The position numbers and the translations under genes were made by a program. From an uncultured beta proteobacterium (GTDB taxonomy: Bacteria; Pseudomonadota; Gammaproteobacteria; Burkholderiales; Burkholderiaceae_A), in NCBI GenBank assembly GCA_902625535.1, contig CACOBT010000005.1, forward strand, positions 1-64,000: a stretch of DNA of 64,000 nt, given 5' to 3'. The notes under the pieces are model-generated. The model searched no databases, had not been told where the DNA came from, and was given only the letters and a program-made list of their open reading frames with translations. Positions 9,888-19,831 of this stretch are shown piece by piece (position 1 is the stretch's first letter; every line of letters begins with the position of its first letter).

Positions 9888-10967
9888 TTATTTTTCGCGA
9901 GTTGGTGCTTTATTTTCTATCCAATCTTTATTTTGCAAATACCATTCGATAGTCTTCCTTATCCCCCTTTTTAGATCTACGGTGGGGCGCCAATTGAGTC
10001 TAGATTCTATCTTTTCTGCATTAATACTGTATCTATAGTCATGACCTGGCCTATCCTTAACATACGTTATCAACTCCTTAAAGTTCAGATTAGCATGAAT
10101 TCCTCTCTTTTCTACACAGTCATCTAGCGTGGAACATACAAGATTTACTAAATCAATATTGCTACACTCACATTGACCACCAATATTATACGTTTGACCA
10201 ATCTCCCCGAATTTTAGAACTCGATCCACGGCAGCGCAGTGATCATCGACATATAACCAATCTCTTATTTGCGTGCCATCACCATAGATCGGAATTTTTT
10301 TCCCATTTAAACAATTGTTAATTACTAAAGGGATCAGCTTTTCAGGATATTGATACGGTCCATAATTATTAGAGCAATTCGTAATAATGGCAGGGAAACC
10401 GAAAGTTTTAACCCATGATCTTACTAAATGGTCCCCTGATGCCTTACTAGCCGAGTAGGGACTATTCGGTCTAAAAGGATGATCCTCTGTGAAACTAGGT
10501 TCACTTGAACTTAGACTACCGTAAACCTCATCTGTGCTAATTTGAATAAACCGAAAAGTTTTTTTTGAAACAAAATTTTCCGGTTGATGCTTTTCGTTGC
10601 TTTCTTGAGGTAAGGTTTGATAATAATTTAAACAATGTTTCAGGAGATTATATACCCCAATTATGTTTGTTTGGATAAATATATCAGGGCTAGTGATGGA
10701 TCGATCAACGTGGGTTTCAGCGGCGAAATTAATTATTGATCGAGGTCTGTATTTTTTTAGTATGTTTTCGATATCCCCCTCTTTGGTGATATCTCCCTGA
10801 ATAAATGTAAAAAATTTATTGTTTTTGATGCTTTTAAAGTTATCCAGGTTTCCTGAATAAGTTAAAGAATCCATCACGACAATTTCTTCTTTATCGCTTG
10901 TTGATTGAAGTTTTCTAAAAACAAAATTAGTGCCGATGAAACCAGCACCTCCAATTACTAATATCAA
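9888..10967 (-). CDS. rfbB: dTDP-glucose 4,6-dehydratase
   Basis: GGAGFIGTNFV, STDEVYGSL, YSASKASGDHLVRS, RDWLYVDDH motifs. Confidence 0.96.
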   Translation of the reverse strand: MILVIGGAGFIGTNFVFRKLQSTSDKEEIVVMDSLTYSGNLDNFKSIKNNKFFTFIQGDITKEGDIENILKKYRPRSIINFAAETHVDRSITSPDIFIQTNIIGVYNLLKHCLNYYQTLPQESNEKHQPENFVSKKTFRFIQISTDEVYGSLSSSEPSFTEDHPFRPNSPYSASKASGDHLVRSWVKTFGFPAIITNCSNNYGPYQYPEKLIPLVINNCLNGKKIPIYGDGTQIRDWLYVDDHCAAVDRVLKFGEIGQTYNIGGQCECSNIDLVNLVCSTLDDCVEKRGIHANLNFKELITYVKDRPGHDYRYSINAEKIESRLNWRPTVDLKRGIRKTIEWYLQNKDWIENKAPTREK

Positions 10968-11167
10968 TGATTTATCGCTTTCTCACAATAAGAACTTTTC
11001 GAATTTTTATCTTACAATTTGTGTCGCAACTGCTGAATCAGCCAACAGATATATTTAGAGGCAGCAAATTTGTAATTTCAGAAACTAAATAATTTGTTAT
11101 TATAAGATGCTTGTTATAAGCCATGCTACAAAATTAGACAACTTTTTACTTTTAAGAGAGAATATCC

Positions 11168-12481
11168 ATGAACATTACTGTCATTGGAGCAGGTTATGTC
11201 GGGTTAGTTACTGCGACATGCTTGGCGGATGTAGGAAATAACATCCTATGTTTAGATTTGGATAAAGAAAAAATAGAGAGTTTAAAAAATGGTAAAGTGC
11301 CAATTTACGAACCAGGCCTTGAAGCATTACTTGAAAAAAATTTACGTTCTGAGAGACTGAGCTTCACTTCAAATGTTGAACAATCAGTTGAATTTGGTGA
11401 ATTGCAGTTCATTGCTGTAGGAACCCCTTCTGGGGAAGATGGGTCGGCGGATCTTAACTACGTCTTGGAGGCTGCAATTAGCATTGGGCAATTTATGGAT
11501 AGCCCCAAGATTGTAGTGAATAAATCCACCGTTCCTGTTGGCACGGCGGATAAGGTGCGACATGCTATAAGTAAGGAACTTGAGAAAAGGTGTGAAAACT
11601 TGAAATTCGATGTTGTTTCAAATCCAGAGTTCCTGAAAGAAGGTGCTGCGATAGAAGATTTTCAAAAACCAGACAGAATTATAGTGGGGGTAGAGTCAGA
11701 AGGCTCAGCTTCAATAATGAAGACACTCTATTCTCCCTTTCAACGCAATAGAAATAAGATAATTATTATGGATATTAAGTCTGCGGAATTGACTAAGTAT
11801 GCCTCGAATGCCATGCTCGCAACTCGCATTTCATTCATGAATGAATTGGCTAATTTATCGGAAAAACTTGGAGCGGATATTGAAAAAGTGCGCGTTGGAG
11901 TTGGTTCTGATAGTCGCATTGGGTATAGTTTTCTATACTCAGGTTGTGGTTATGGCGGTTCATGTTTTCCGAAAGATGTAAAAGCACTTATTCGGGCGGG
12001 AGATGATCGTGGTCATCGAATGAAAATTCTCTCGTCGGTTAAAGAGGTTAATGATGATCAAAAAGAAGTTATTCCCGGGAAAATTATAAAATTTTTTGGA
12101 GAAGACTTGTCGAATAAAATATTTGCTGTTTGGGGTCTTGCTTTTAAACCTGGTACCGATGACATGAGAGAAGCGCCCAGCATCACCGTAATTGAAATCC
12201 TTTTGAGTAGAGGGGCAAGGATAAAGGTTTTTGATCCGGTATCCTTTAAAGAAGCAAGAAAGGTTTTTAAAAACTCGGTTGAATATTGTAATTCTCCATT
12301 ATCAGCAGCCGATGGAGCTGATGCATTGATTATTCTTACGGAATGGAAAGAGTTTAGAAGCCCTGACTTCAGAAAACTGAAAATGACCTTGCGATCAGCC
12401 TCAATATTTGATGGGAGAAATTTATATGACCCTGTATATTTGGAAAGTATTGGGATTAATTATTTCCCTATAGGTCGGTAG
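11168..12481 (+). CDS. ugd: UDP-glucose 6-dehydrogenase
   Basis: GAGYVGLVTATCLA, NPEFLKEGAAIEDF, GCGYGGSCFPKDVKAL motifs. Confidence 0.95.
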   Translation: MNITVIGAGYVGLVTATCLADVGNNILCLDLDKEKIESLKNGKVPIYEPGLEALLEKNLRSERLSFTSNVEQSVEFGELQFIAVGTPSGEDGSADLNYVLEAAISIGQFMDSPKIVVNKSTVPVGTADKVRHAISKELEKRCENLKFDVVSNPEFLKEGAAIEDFQKPDRIIVGVESEGSASIMKTLYSPFQRNRNKIIIMDIKSAELTKYASNAMLATRISFMNELANLSEKLGADIEKVRVGVGSDSRIGYSFLYSGCGYGGSCFPKDVKALIRAGDDRGHRMKILSSVKEVNDDQKEVIPGKIIKFFGEDLSNKIFAVWGLAFKPGTDDMREAPSITVIEILLSRGARIKVFDPVSFKEARKVFKNSVEYCNSPLSAADGADALIILTEWKEFRSPDFRKLKMTLRSASIFDGRNLYDPVYLESIGINYFPIGR

Positions 12482-12492
12482 AATTTAAACAT

Positions 12493-13431
12493 ATGCAAAT
12501 TGATCAAATACGGACTTTCTTTATTGAACTGCAGGATAATATCTGCGATGCCATAGCGAATGAAGGAAAAGAACATGTAATATCCGACGACTGGAAGAAA
12601 GACAGCAAACAAACATTAGCTGGAAATGGGAGGACTAGAATAATCGAAAAGGGAAATATCATAGAACGAGGAGGTGTAAACTTTTCTGATGTCAAAGGGA
12701 TGTCGTTACCGAGTTCAGCTACAGCGACACGCGATGAATTGAAGGGTTTGCCATTTAGAGCACTCGGTATCTCCCTAGTTTTTCATCCTCTTAATCCTTA
12801 TGTGCCAACTGTGCATATGAACCTTCGTTTTTTTTGTGCAGGGGACATTGGAGAATTTACTAACCAAACTATTTGGTGGTTTGGTGGAGGAATTGATCTC
12901 ACTCCTTATTATCTTTTTGAGAAGGACGCTTGCCATTTTCATAAGGAATGCAAAAAATCTTTGGATAATTTTTCAACTAGCTATTATCCAAAGTTCAAAA
13001 AGGCATGTGATGAGTATTTTTATTTGCGGCATAGAAACGAAACAAGGGGAATAGGTGGAATTTTTTTTGATGATTTTAATGAACTTGGGTTTGATAGAAG
13101 TTTTGAGTTGGTCAAACGGGTTGGCAACTCATTCTTGCCAGCATACTTGCCGATTGTCCAACGCAGAAAGCGTTTGGAGTGGGGCCAGAGAGAAAAAAAA
13201 TTTCAGGAGTATCGCAGAGGGCGATACGTCGAATTTAATTTAGTTTATGACCGCGGGACTCTTTTTGGTCTCCAGTCGGGTGGCAGAATAGAAAGTATTC
13301 TTATGTCTATGCCGCCGGTTGCAAACTGGTCTTACGCGTTCAAACCTAGGGAAGGAACTCCGGAAAGTAAACTTTACCGTCATCTGAAACCTTTTGATTG
13401 GATCAACTTTGAAAAAGACTCTACCGCCTGA
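12493..13431 (+). CDS. hemF: Oxygen-dependent coproporphyrinogen III oxidase
   Basis: WWFGGGIDLTPYY, GIGGIFFDDF, YVEFNLVYDRGTLFGLQSGGR motifs. Confidence 0.96.
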   Translation: MQIDQIRTFFIELQDNICDAIANEGKEHVISDDWKKDSKQTLAGNGRTRIIEKGNIIERGGVNFSDVKGMSLPSSATATRDELKGLPFRALGISLVFHPLNPYVPTVHMNLRFFCAGDIGEFTNQTIWWFGGGIDLTPYYLFEKDACHFHKECKKSLDNFSTSYYPKFKKACDEYFYLRHRNETRGIGGIFFDDFNELGFDRSFELVKRVGNSFLPAYLPIVQRRKRLEWGQREKKFQEYRRGRYVEFNLVYDRGTLFGLQSGGRIESILMSMPPVANWSYAFKPREGTPESKLYRHLKPFDWINFEKDSTA

Positions 13432-14440
13432 TTCAACCATTTTAGTTACAGGCGTGGCAGGATTTATTGGAAGTGCTGTTGCGGAGAAATTGTTGGAAAA
13501 TAAAATCTCAGTTGTTGGAATCGATAATTTAAACAAGTACTATGATATAAATTTAAAATTGAATAGGCTAAAGCGCTTAGCAAATTCAGGTAGTAGTAAA
13601 AATTTTGACTTTATCAAAATGAATTTGTGTGACGGTAACGCAATAAGAGATTTATTCAAGAATCACTCATTTGACTATGTTGTCCACATGGCCGCTCAGG
13701 CCGGGGTTAGATACTCTTTAGAAAACCCCCAAGAATATATTGATTCAAATATCCAAGGTTTTTTCAATCTTCTTGAAGCTAGTCAGAGTGCAGCTAAACT
13801 GAAACACATGGTTTATGCTTCTTCGTCGAGTGTATATGGAGGCAGCAAAAATATTCCTTTTTCTGAGTCGGAAAAAGTAAATCGGCCGGTAAGTTTATAT
13901 GCGGCAACGAAAGCAAGCAACGAGCTAATGGCGTTTGCCTATTCACATTTGCATGGTATCCCCATTACGGGGGTTCGCTTATTTACAGTATATGGTCCGT
14001 GGGGAAGACCTGATATGGCCGCATTCGGATTTTTACGCAAAATATTAGCATCGGAGGAAATTGAAATTTTTAACAATGGTGATATGAAACGGGATTTCAC
14101 CTATATAAATGATGTGGTTGAAGCTATCTTGAGAATCTTGACTGAGATTCCATCAAAAATACTCACAAATGAGCAAAATTATGAAAATGCAGAATCGAAT
14201 TCCAGAGTTCTTAACATCGGTAACGGTAGTCCGGTATCATTAATGGAATTTGTGTCTATTCTTGAAAAATGCATTGGCAAAAAAGCAAAAATAAAATTTG
14301 TCAAATTTCAACCGGGGGACGTTAAGTCTACATTTGCTGATATGACAGAATTTAAACGCCTAACAGAATTTGAGTTTCGGACCCCATTGGAGGTCGGGTT
14401 GACGAAATTTGTATCGTGGTATACCAGTTACTTCAAATAA
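13394..14440 (+). CDS. NAD-dependent epimerase, UDP-glucuronate 4-epimerase-like
   Basis: ILVTGVAGFIGSAVAEKLL, HMAAQAGVRYSLENPQEYIDSNIQGF, YAATKASNELMA, FTVYGPWGRPDMA. Start uncertain (TTG 13394 or TTG 13409), overlapping hemF. Confidence 0.88.
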   Translation: MIGSTLKKTLPPDSTILVTGVAGFIGSAVAEKLLENKISVVGIDNLNKYYDINLKLNRLKRLANSGSSKNFDFIKMNLCDGNAIRDLFKNHSFDYVVHMAAQAGVRYSLENPQEYIDSNIQGFFNLLEASQSAAKLKHMVYASSSSVYGGSKNIPFSESEKVNRPVSLYAATKASNELMAFAYSHLHGIPITGVRLFTVYGPWGRPDMAAFGFLRKILASEEIEIFNNGDMKRDFTYINDVVEAILRILTEIPSKILTNEQNYENAESNSRVLNIGNGSPVSLMEFVSILEKCIGKKAKIKFVKFQPGDVKSTFADMTEFKRLTEFEFRTPLEVGLTKFVSWYTSYFK

Positions 14441-14464
14441 TTTGGGTTTAGATAAGGATGGTTT

Positions 14465-17203
14465 ATGATTGATGAGATTTATCACAATAATGTTAGATAC
14501 TTAGGTAATCTGCTGGGAGAAATCATCAGAGAACAGGAGGGAGATGAGACATTCAATCTCATTGAAAACGTTAGAAGATTAAGCGTAGCTTATAGAAGAC
14601 ATGATGATGTTGATGCTGCAAAAGCACTTGACAAGATTCTAAAAAATCTTACTTCTAATGAAGCCGTATTAGTTATTCGTGCGTTTACATACTTTCTTCA
14701 TTTCATTAATATTGCTGAAGATCTTGCTATCTTGAGAACTCCCGGCAGTTCCCAAAAAACTCAGAGTCTTCCTGGCTCCTTTAATAGTATGTTTGAGCGA
14801 TTTGACCGAGAGAAAAAGCAAAAAAGTGAAATTTTAGATTTGCTTGGGAAAGCACATATTTCACCTGTATTGACCGCTCATCCAACTGAGGTTCAAAGGC
14901 GGAGTGTTTTAGAAGCTGAGAAAAAAATTTCTGAGTTATTAAAGACTCGTAATGATTTAGAACTTTCACGGTCAGAAAATGGGTTGGATAACAATGAGAA
15001 AAGTTTAAAGTCTGTAATAGTACAGTTATGGCAAACTCGGTTGCTCAGATTTAGCAAGCTTGATGTTGCTGATGAAATTGAAAATGTCCTTGCATTCTAT
15101 AAAAGTACATTTTTACAGGAAATACCTATTTTATACAAAAATCTTGAAAAGAAACTAGGAAACCAATCAGTGGCTAGCTTTTTTAGAATGGGCAACTGGA
15201 TTGGTGGTGATAGAGATGGCAACCCAAATGTAACCGACCAAACTCTTGATCTTTCTGTAAAAAAACATGGCGAAACCGTACTAAGACACTATTTATTACA
15301 AGTTCATCTCCTCGGGTCAGAACTATCTATATCTAAAAAATTAATTGGGGCAAGCGAAAACTTATTGAATTTGGCTCAAAGGGCTGCTGATCCGAACCCT
15401 CACCGTGTAGATGAACCATACAGACAAGCTTTAATTGGTATCTATGCAAGATTAGCGGCTACTCTCGTTAAACTGACAGGCGCAAATGCCAGGCCGCATG
15501 CGCTACCGCCCTCGATCCCCTATGAAAACCCTGGCGAGTTTCTGAGTGATCTCAATATCGTTGAAACCTCACTCAGAGAGAACAAGGGAGCGAGGTTAAC
15601 TGAAGAGAAACTCAGTACGCTTATTAGGTCAGTTAAGGTTTTCGGCTTTCACATGGCTACCGTTGATTTGAGGCAAAGTTCAGATGTACATGAGTTGGTC
15701 GTAAAAGAATTTTTATTAGGCGCAAAAATTTGTGACGATTATTCTGTACTCAACGAACAAGAGAAGCAAAACTTATTACTGTCCTTGCTAAAAAAAGAGG
15801 ATAGATTACTGGCTCCTAATTTTGAATACTCACAGCAGTGTTTGAAGGAATTACGAATATTTGAAAAGGCAAAAAAATTAATCGATGACTTTGGTCCTGA
15901 GGTAATCAAATACTACATCATAAGCCATACGGAGACTGTAAGTGACCTACTTGAGGTAGCTCTAATACAAAAGGAGAGCGGCCTGATGGAGGGATCTGTT
16001 AGTGACAACGCAAAACTCGGTATCGTAATTGTTCCACTATTTGAAACAATCGAAGATCTCCGCAGGTCTGAAGAAATAATGCGATCGTTTTATTCTCTCG
16101 ATGGGATTGCCGATTTAGTAAGGCATTCTGGAGGGCTTCAAGACATCATGCTAGGGTATTCCGATAGTAATAAGGATGGTGGAGTTTTTACGTCAAATTG
16201 GGAAGTTTATAAAGCCTCAATTAATTTAGTAAATCTTTTTCAAGAGGTCAAAGGAATAACGCTGAGACTGTTCCACGGGCGAGGGGGAACTGTGGGACGC
16301 GGTGGAGGGCCGAGTTACCAAGCTATTCTTGCTCAGCCTCCAAGCACTGTTAGAGGTCAAATCCGATTAACCGAGCAGGGCGAAATAATATCGAACAAGT
16401 ACAATACACCGGAGATAGGGCGACGGAGCTTAGAAACACTTGTAGCAGCCACTTTAGAAGCTACATTGGTCCCTGAAAATGAAAATATTCCAGACGAGTA
16501 TCTTGACGCAGCAGAGAAAATTTCAGAACACGGTTGGTTAGCGTATAAAAAAATTATTTATGAAATGGAGGGCTTTTCGGAGTACTTTTTTTCTAGTACT
16601 CCTATTTCTGAAGTTGCGCTTTTAAATATTGGTTCAAGGCCTGCAGCTCGACCTGATTCAACAAAGGAGAGAATGAGAATCGAAAACTTAAGAGCCATTC
16701 CGTGGAGCTTTTCATGGGGTCAGAGTCGTCTCGCTTTGCCTGGATGGTTCGGTTTTGGTTCTGCTTTAGAGAACTTTGCGCTTGAATCGGTAGAACGTAA
16801 TCGGAGTTTACTACTGGAAATGGCTCGTGAATGGAAGTTCTTTCAAGCTCTAATTTCAAATATCGACATGGTTATGGCGAAAGCAGATATTGGAATTGCT
16901 CGCCGTTATGCAAGATTATGTCCTGATCCAAAAGTGTCTCGCAAAGTGTTTACCAAAATTAAGGAGGAGTGGTTAAAAACAAAAGGAGCTTTGGAGTTTA
17001 TAACTGGGTCGAGAGAGCATTTACTGTCCAATCCTGAGCTCGCAAAATCCATCGAAATGCGTCATCCGTATCTTGACCCCCTTAACCATTTGCAAGTCGA
17101 ACTCATTCGGAGGTGGAGAAGCGGAGAGAAAAATGAACGTGTAAAAACTGGAATTCATTTGACTATTAATGGGATTGCAACGGGAATAAGGAACACTGGA
17201 TAA
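14465..17203 (+). CDS. ppc: Phosphoenolpyruvate carboxylase
   Basis: LTAHPTEVQRRS, GNWIGGDRDGNPNV, MLGYSDSNKDGGVFTSNWEVYKA, FHGRGGTVGRGGGP motifs. Confidence 0.97.
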   Translation: MIDEIYHNNVRYLGNLLGEIIREQEGDETFNLIENVRRLSVAYRRHDDVDAAKALDKILKNLTSNEAVLVIRAFTYFLHFINIAEDLAILRTPGSSQKTQSLPGSFNSMFERFDREKKQKSEILDLLGKAHISPVLTAHPTEVQRRSVLEAEKKISELLKTRNDLELSRSENGLDNNEKSLKSVIVQLWQTRLLRFSKLDVADEIENVLAFYKSTFLQEIPILYKNLEKKLGNQSVASFFRMGNWIGGDRDGNPNVTDQTLDLSVKKHGETVLRHYLLQVHLLGSELSISKKLIGASENLLNLAQRAADPNPHRVDEPYRQALIGIYARLAATLVKLTGANARPHALPPSIPYENPGEFLSDLNIVETSLRENKGARLTEEKLSTLIRSVKVFGFHMATVDLRQSSDVHELVVKEFLLGAKICDDYSVLNEQEKQNLLLSLLKKEDRLLAPNFEYSQQCLKELRIFEKAKKLIDDFGPEVIKYYIISHTETVSDLLEVALIQKESGLMEGSVSDNAKLGIVIVPLFETIEDLRRSEEIMRSFYSLDGIADLVRHSGGLQDIMLGYSDSNKDGGVFTSNWEVYKASINLVNLFQEVKGITLRLFHGRGGTVGRGGGPSYQAILAQPPSTVRGQIRLTEQGEIISNKYNTPEIGRRSLETLVAATLEATLVPENENIPDEYLDAAEKISEHGWLAYKKIIYEMEGFSEYFFSSTPISEVALLNIGSRPAARPDSTKERMRIENLRAIPWSFSWGQSRLALPGWFGFGSALENFALESVERNRSLLLEMAREWKFFQALISNIDMVMAKADIGIARRYARLCPDPKVSRKVFTKIKEEWLKTKGALEFITGSREHLLSNPELAKSIEMRHPYLDPLNHLQVELIRRWRSGEKNERVKTGIHLTINGIATGIRNTG

Positions 17204-17215
17204 AAGGTTAATTTA

Positions 17216-17413
17216 ATGGCATTACCAAAGTTTTACATAATATTGAATGCTTTCTTCTGGGGTATCGTGTGGATTCCGCTGAGGTATTTCAATGAACAAG
17301 GAGTACATCCGATTTATGCGACTTTTTTCTGTTATCTCATATTAGTTATTATTATTGTTATTTTAAAGAGGTCTTTTTTTTTTCTTTTGTTTTTTCGCGA
17401 AGTGGGTGTTTGA
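17216..17413 (+). CDS. N-terminal fragment of EamA/DMT-family transporter
   Basis: 65-aa hydrophobic ORF truncated shortly after a T10 tract (17374-17383); continued by the next ORF in another frame. Confidence 0.55.
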   Translation: MALPKFYIILNAFFWGIVWIPLRYFNEQGVHPIYATFFCYLILVIIIVILKRSFFFLLFFREVGV

Positions 17414-18138
17414 TCGCAATTTCCTATGGAATCACAAACCTAGCTTTTAATTGGGCTATTGCAGAAGGTAATGTTATGAGAGTAGTTTTCTTGTTCTATC
17501 TCATGCCGATCTGGGCACAGATTTTTGCAATATTTTTAATTAAAGAAAAGCTAACAACAATTTCGTTTATTGGCATCTCCACAGCGACCTTTGGAGCTTT
17601 TTTAATATTAATTTACAATCAAATCAATATAGAAGAATTTTCGCCCGAAATATTTTTCAGTATAAGTAAAGAGGACTTTCTTGCGATAGTTGGAGGGATT
17701 TTTTTTGGGTTGGGAAATGTATTAGTTAGAAAAGCAATAAAAATAAAATCATTACTAAAAACTTTCGCTATTTTTTATGGAACATTTTTTGTAGCAGCCG
17801 TCTTTTTATTAGTTAATTTGACATATTCTGTATTAGGAAAATCCACTATTTTAGACGCGGTAATAATGCAACCATTTACTGATATAAAATTTTTATTAAT
17901 TTTTTCCTCTTTTGTAGTAGGGCTCGGTTTAGCAAATTTTTTATTACAACTAGGGGCATCAAAACTTCCCGTTTTTATAACATCAACGTTACTCATGTTT
18001 GAAATATTAGTAGCACTGGTCTCTACAACTATTCTTCAGGAGGCTCCTTTAATAATTAACGAATTCATCGGGGGGGGGTTGATATTAATCGCCGCGTTTT
18101 TAATGATTACCAACACCTGGAAAATATCAAAAAATTAA
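17410..18138 (+). CDS. EamA/DMT-family transporter, C-terminal part
   Basis: Multi-TM protein, two-EamA-repeat style (IAEGNVMRVVFLFYLMPIWAQIFAIFLIKEKLT); overlaps the upstream fragment by TTGA; contains a G9 tract (18070-18078). Confidence 0.7.
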   Translation: MIAISYGITNLAFNWAIAEGNVMRVVFLFYLMPIWAQIFAIFLIKEKLTTISFIGISTATFGAFLILIYNQINIEEFSPEIFFSISKEDFLAIVGGIFFGLGNVLVRKAIKIKSLLKTFAIFYGTFFVAAVFLLVNLTYSVLGKSTILDAVIMQPFTDIKFLLIFSSFVVGLGLANFLLQLGASKLPVFITSTLLMFEILVALVSTTILQEAPLIINEFIGGGLILIAAFLMITNTWKISKN

Positions 18139-18896
18139 GGAAATCTTTCTTCTTTAACCGCTTGAATGTAATTCATTATGCACTCTTCGACAGAATTTGC
18201 GTCAGATAGGAAATCTCTGGCAAATGATAATTTATCCCCAATTCCTAGAATGTCGTAAAGAACTAAGACTTGCCCATCTACGAAGTTTCCGGAGCCGATA
18301 CCCACAGTAGGAATTTTTAATACTTCAGTTATTTGCTTTGAGGTTGCTGGTTCAACTAATTCGAGAACTAATAACTCTGCTCCTGCATTTTCGAGAGAAG
18401 TGGCGGTATTGACTAGGGACTCATTTTCTTTTTCTGAACTTCCAAATTTCCTGTAGGAGCCGATCTTATGAATGGATTGCGGCAACATTCCGAGGTGTGA
18501 GCATACAGGTATGCCTCTGGTCGTCAAAAACTCAACCGTCTCTAAAAGCCATTCTTCTCCCTCAACCTTAACCATTTGAGCCCCGGCAGCCATTAACTCA
18601 GCAGCATGGGAGAATGTTTTTTCTGGATTTTCTTGAAAGGTAGAAAACGGCATATCAACTATCACGAAGGTATCAGAAGTGCCGGCAGTAACACACTTTA
18701 AGTGATATTTTATTTCATCAAGCGAGACTGTCAGGGTTGTTTTATCCCCCTTAATAACCATACCGAGTGAATCACCAACTAAAATGCAGTCTAATTTACA
18801 TCTTTCAAGAAGTGCTGCGAATGCACTGTCATAACAGGTCAGCATCGCTATCTTTTCTTTTCTATTTTTTTTTGATGTAAGTTCTTTGATGTTCAT
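18135..18896 (-). CDS. panB: 3-methyl-2-oxobutanoate hydroxymethyltransferase
   Basis: MLTCYDSAFA, VGDSLGMV, HLGMLPQSIHKIG, TVGIGSG motifs. Confidence 0.95.
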   Translation of the reverse strand: MNIKELTSKKNRKEKIAMLTCYDSAFAALLERCKLDCILVGDSLGMVIKGDKTTLTVSLDEIKYHLKCVTAGTSDTFVIVDMPFSTFQENPEKTFSHAAELMAAGAQMVKVEGEEWLLETVEFLTTRGIPVCSHLGMLPQSIHKIGSYRKFGSSEKENESLVNTATSLENAGAELLVLELVEPATSKQITEVLKIPTVGIGSGNFVDGQVLVLYDILGIGDKLSFARDFLSDANSVEECIMNYIQAVKEERFP

Positions 18897-19831
18897 GCTG
18901 TAGCATTATTAGTATTAAGAATTCTCAGGTTCAGAGCCTCAGTTGTCAAATCATCTATGCACAGGCAAACGAATCTGGCAACAAACCCTTTCAAAAACTG
19001 CCCTTTTCTCAGTGCCAGGTACGTTGTATTTTTTTCGAATATATCATTTCCGTCTATAAGCACAAGATCATTATCTTGATTTTTATCGTATGCCATCGAC
19101 GCAATTATTCCAACCCCTAATTTCTGAGAAACGTAAGCTTTTATTACATCAGCATCCAGGGCCTCGAGTACAATATTTTGCGAGAGTTTCCTTGCGAGGA
19201 ACTGCATATCAATTTTTTCTCTGCCGGTGAATCCCTTATGATAGGTGATTATGGGATATTCACTGATTAAATCTAATGTAATTTTATTATTATTAAGTAA
19301 CGCGTGGCTTTTTGGTACAATGATGCCATGATGCCAATCGTAGAAAGGAAATGTTATAAAGCGATCATCATTTTTTAATGACTCTGTAGCAATAGCTATG
19401 TCGGCATCACCGTCGTCTAACATACTAGCTATTTCAAGCGGACTACTTTGGTGGAGAACAAACTGCACCTTTGGTGAGTTCTTAGTGTAACGTTTTATTA
19501 TGTCGGGAAGAACATATCTCGCTTGAGTGTGGGTTGTAGCTAGGGTTAGTTTTCCTGTTTCTTTATCCAGAAATTCATTTTTGAGGGATTTAATTTTACG
19601 CACACTTCCCAGGATCTCCTCTGCCAACAACAAAAGCTTGCCCCCAACTTCAGTAAATCCAAGAATTTTTTTTCCGCGTCTCTTAAATAATTCAACACCT
19701 AGTTCTCCTTCAAATTCTCTAATACTTTTACTAATAGCAGGTTGTGATATGTAGAGAGCTCTAGCCACAGAAGTGAAGTTGAAGTTTTGCCTGCTTGCCT
19801 CCGCAATTATTCGAAGCTGCTGTAGGTTCAT
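18893..19831 (-). CDS. LysR-family regulator, CysB-like
   Basis: MNLQQLRIIAEASRQNFNFTSVARALYISQPAISKSIREFE and LTLATTHTQARYVLPDIIKRY are CysB/Cbl-like. Confidence 0.85.
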   Translation of the reverse strand: MNLQQLRIIAEASRQNFNFTSVARALYISQPAISKSIREFEGELGVELFKRRGKKILGFTEVGGKLLLLAEEILGSVRKIKSLKNEFLDKETGKLTLATTHTQARYVLPDIIKRYTKNSPKVQFVLHQSSPLEIASMLDDGDADIAIATESLKNDDRFITFPFYDWHHGIIVPKSHALLNNNKITLDLISEYPIITYHKGFTGREKIDMQFLARKLSQNIVLEALDADVIKAYVSQKLGVGIIASMAYDKNQDNDLVLIDGNDIFEKNTTYLALRKGQFLKGFVARFVCLCIDDLTTEALNLRILNTNNATA

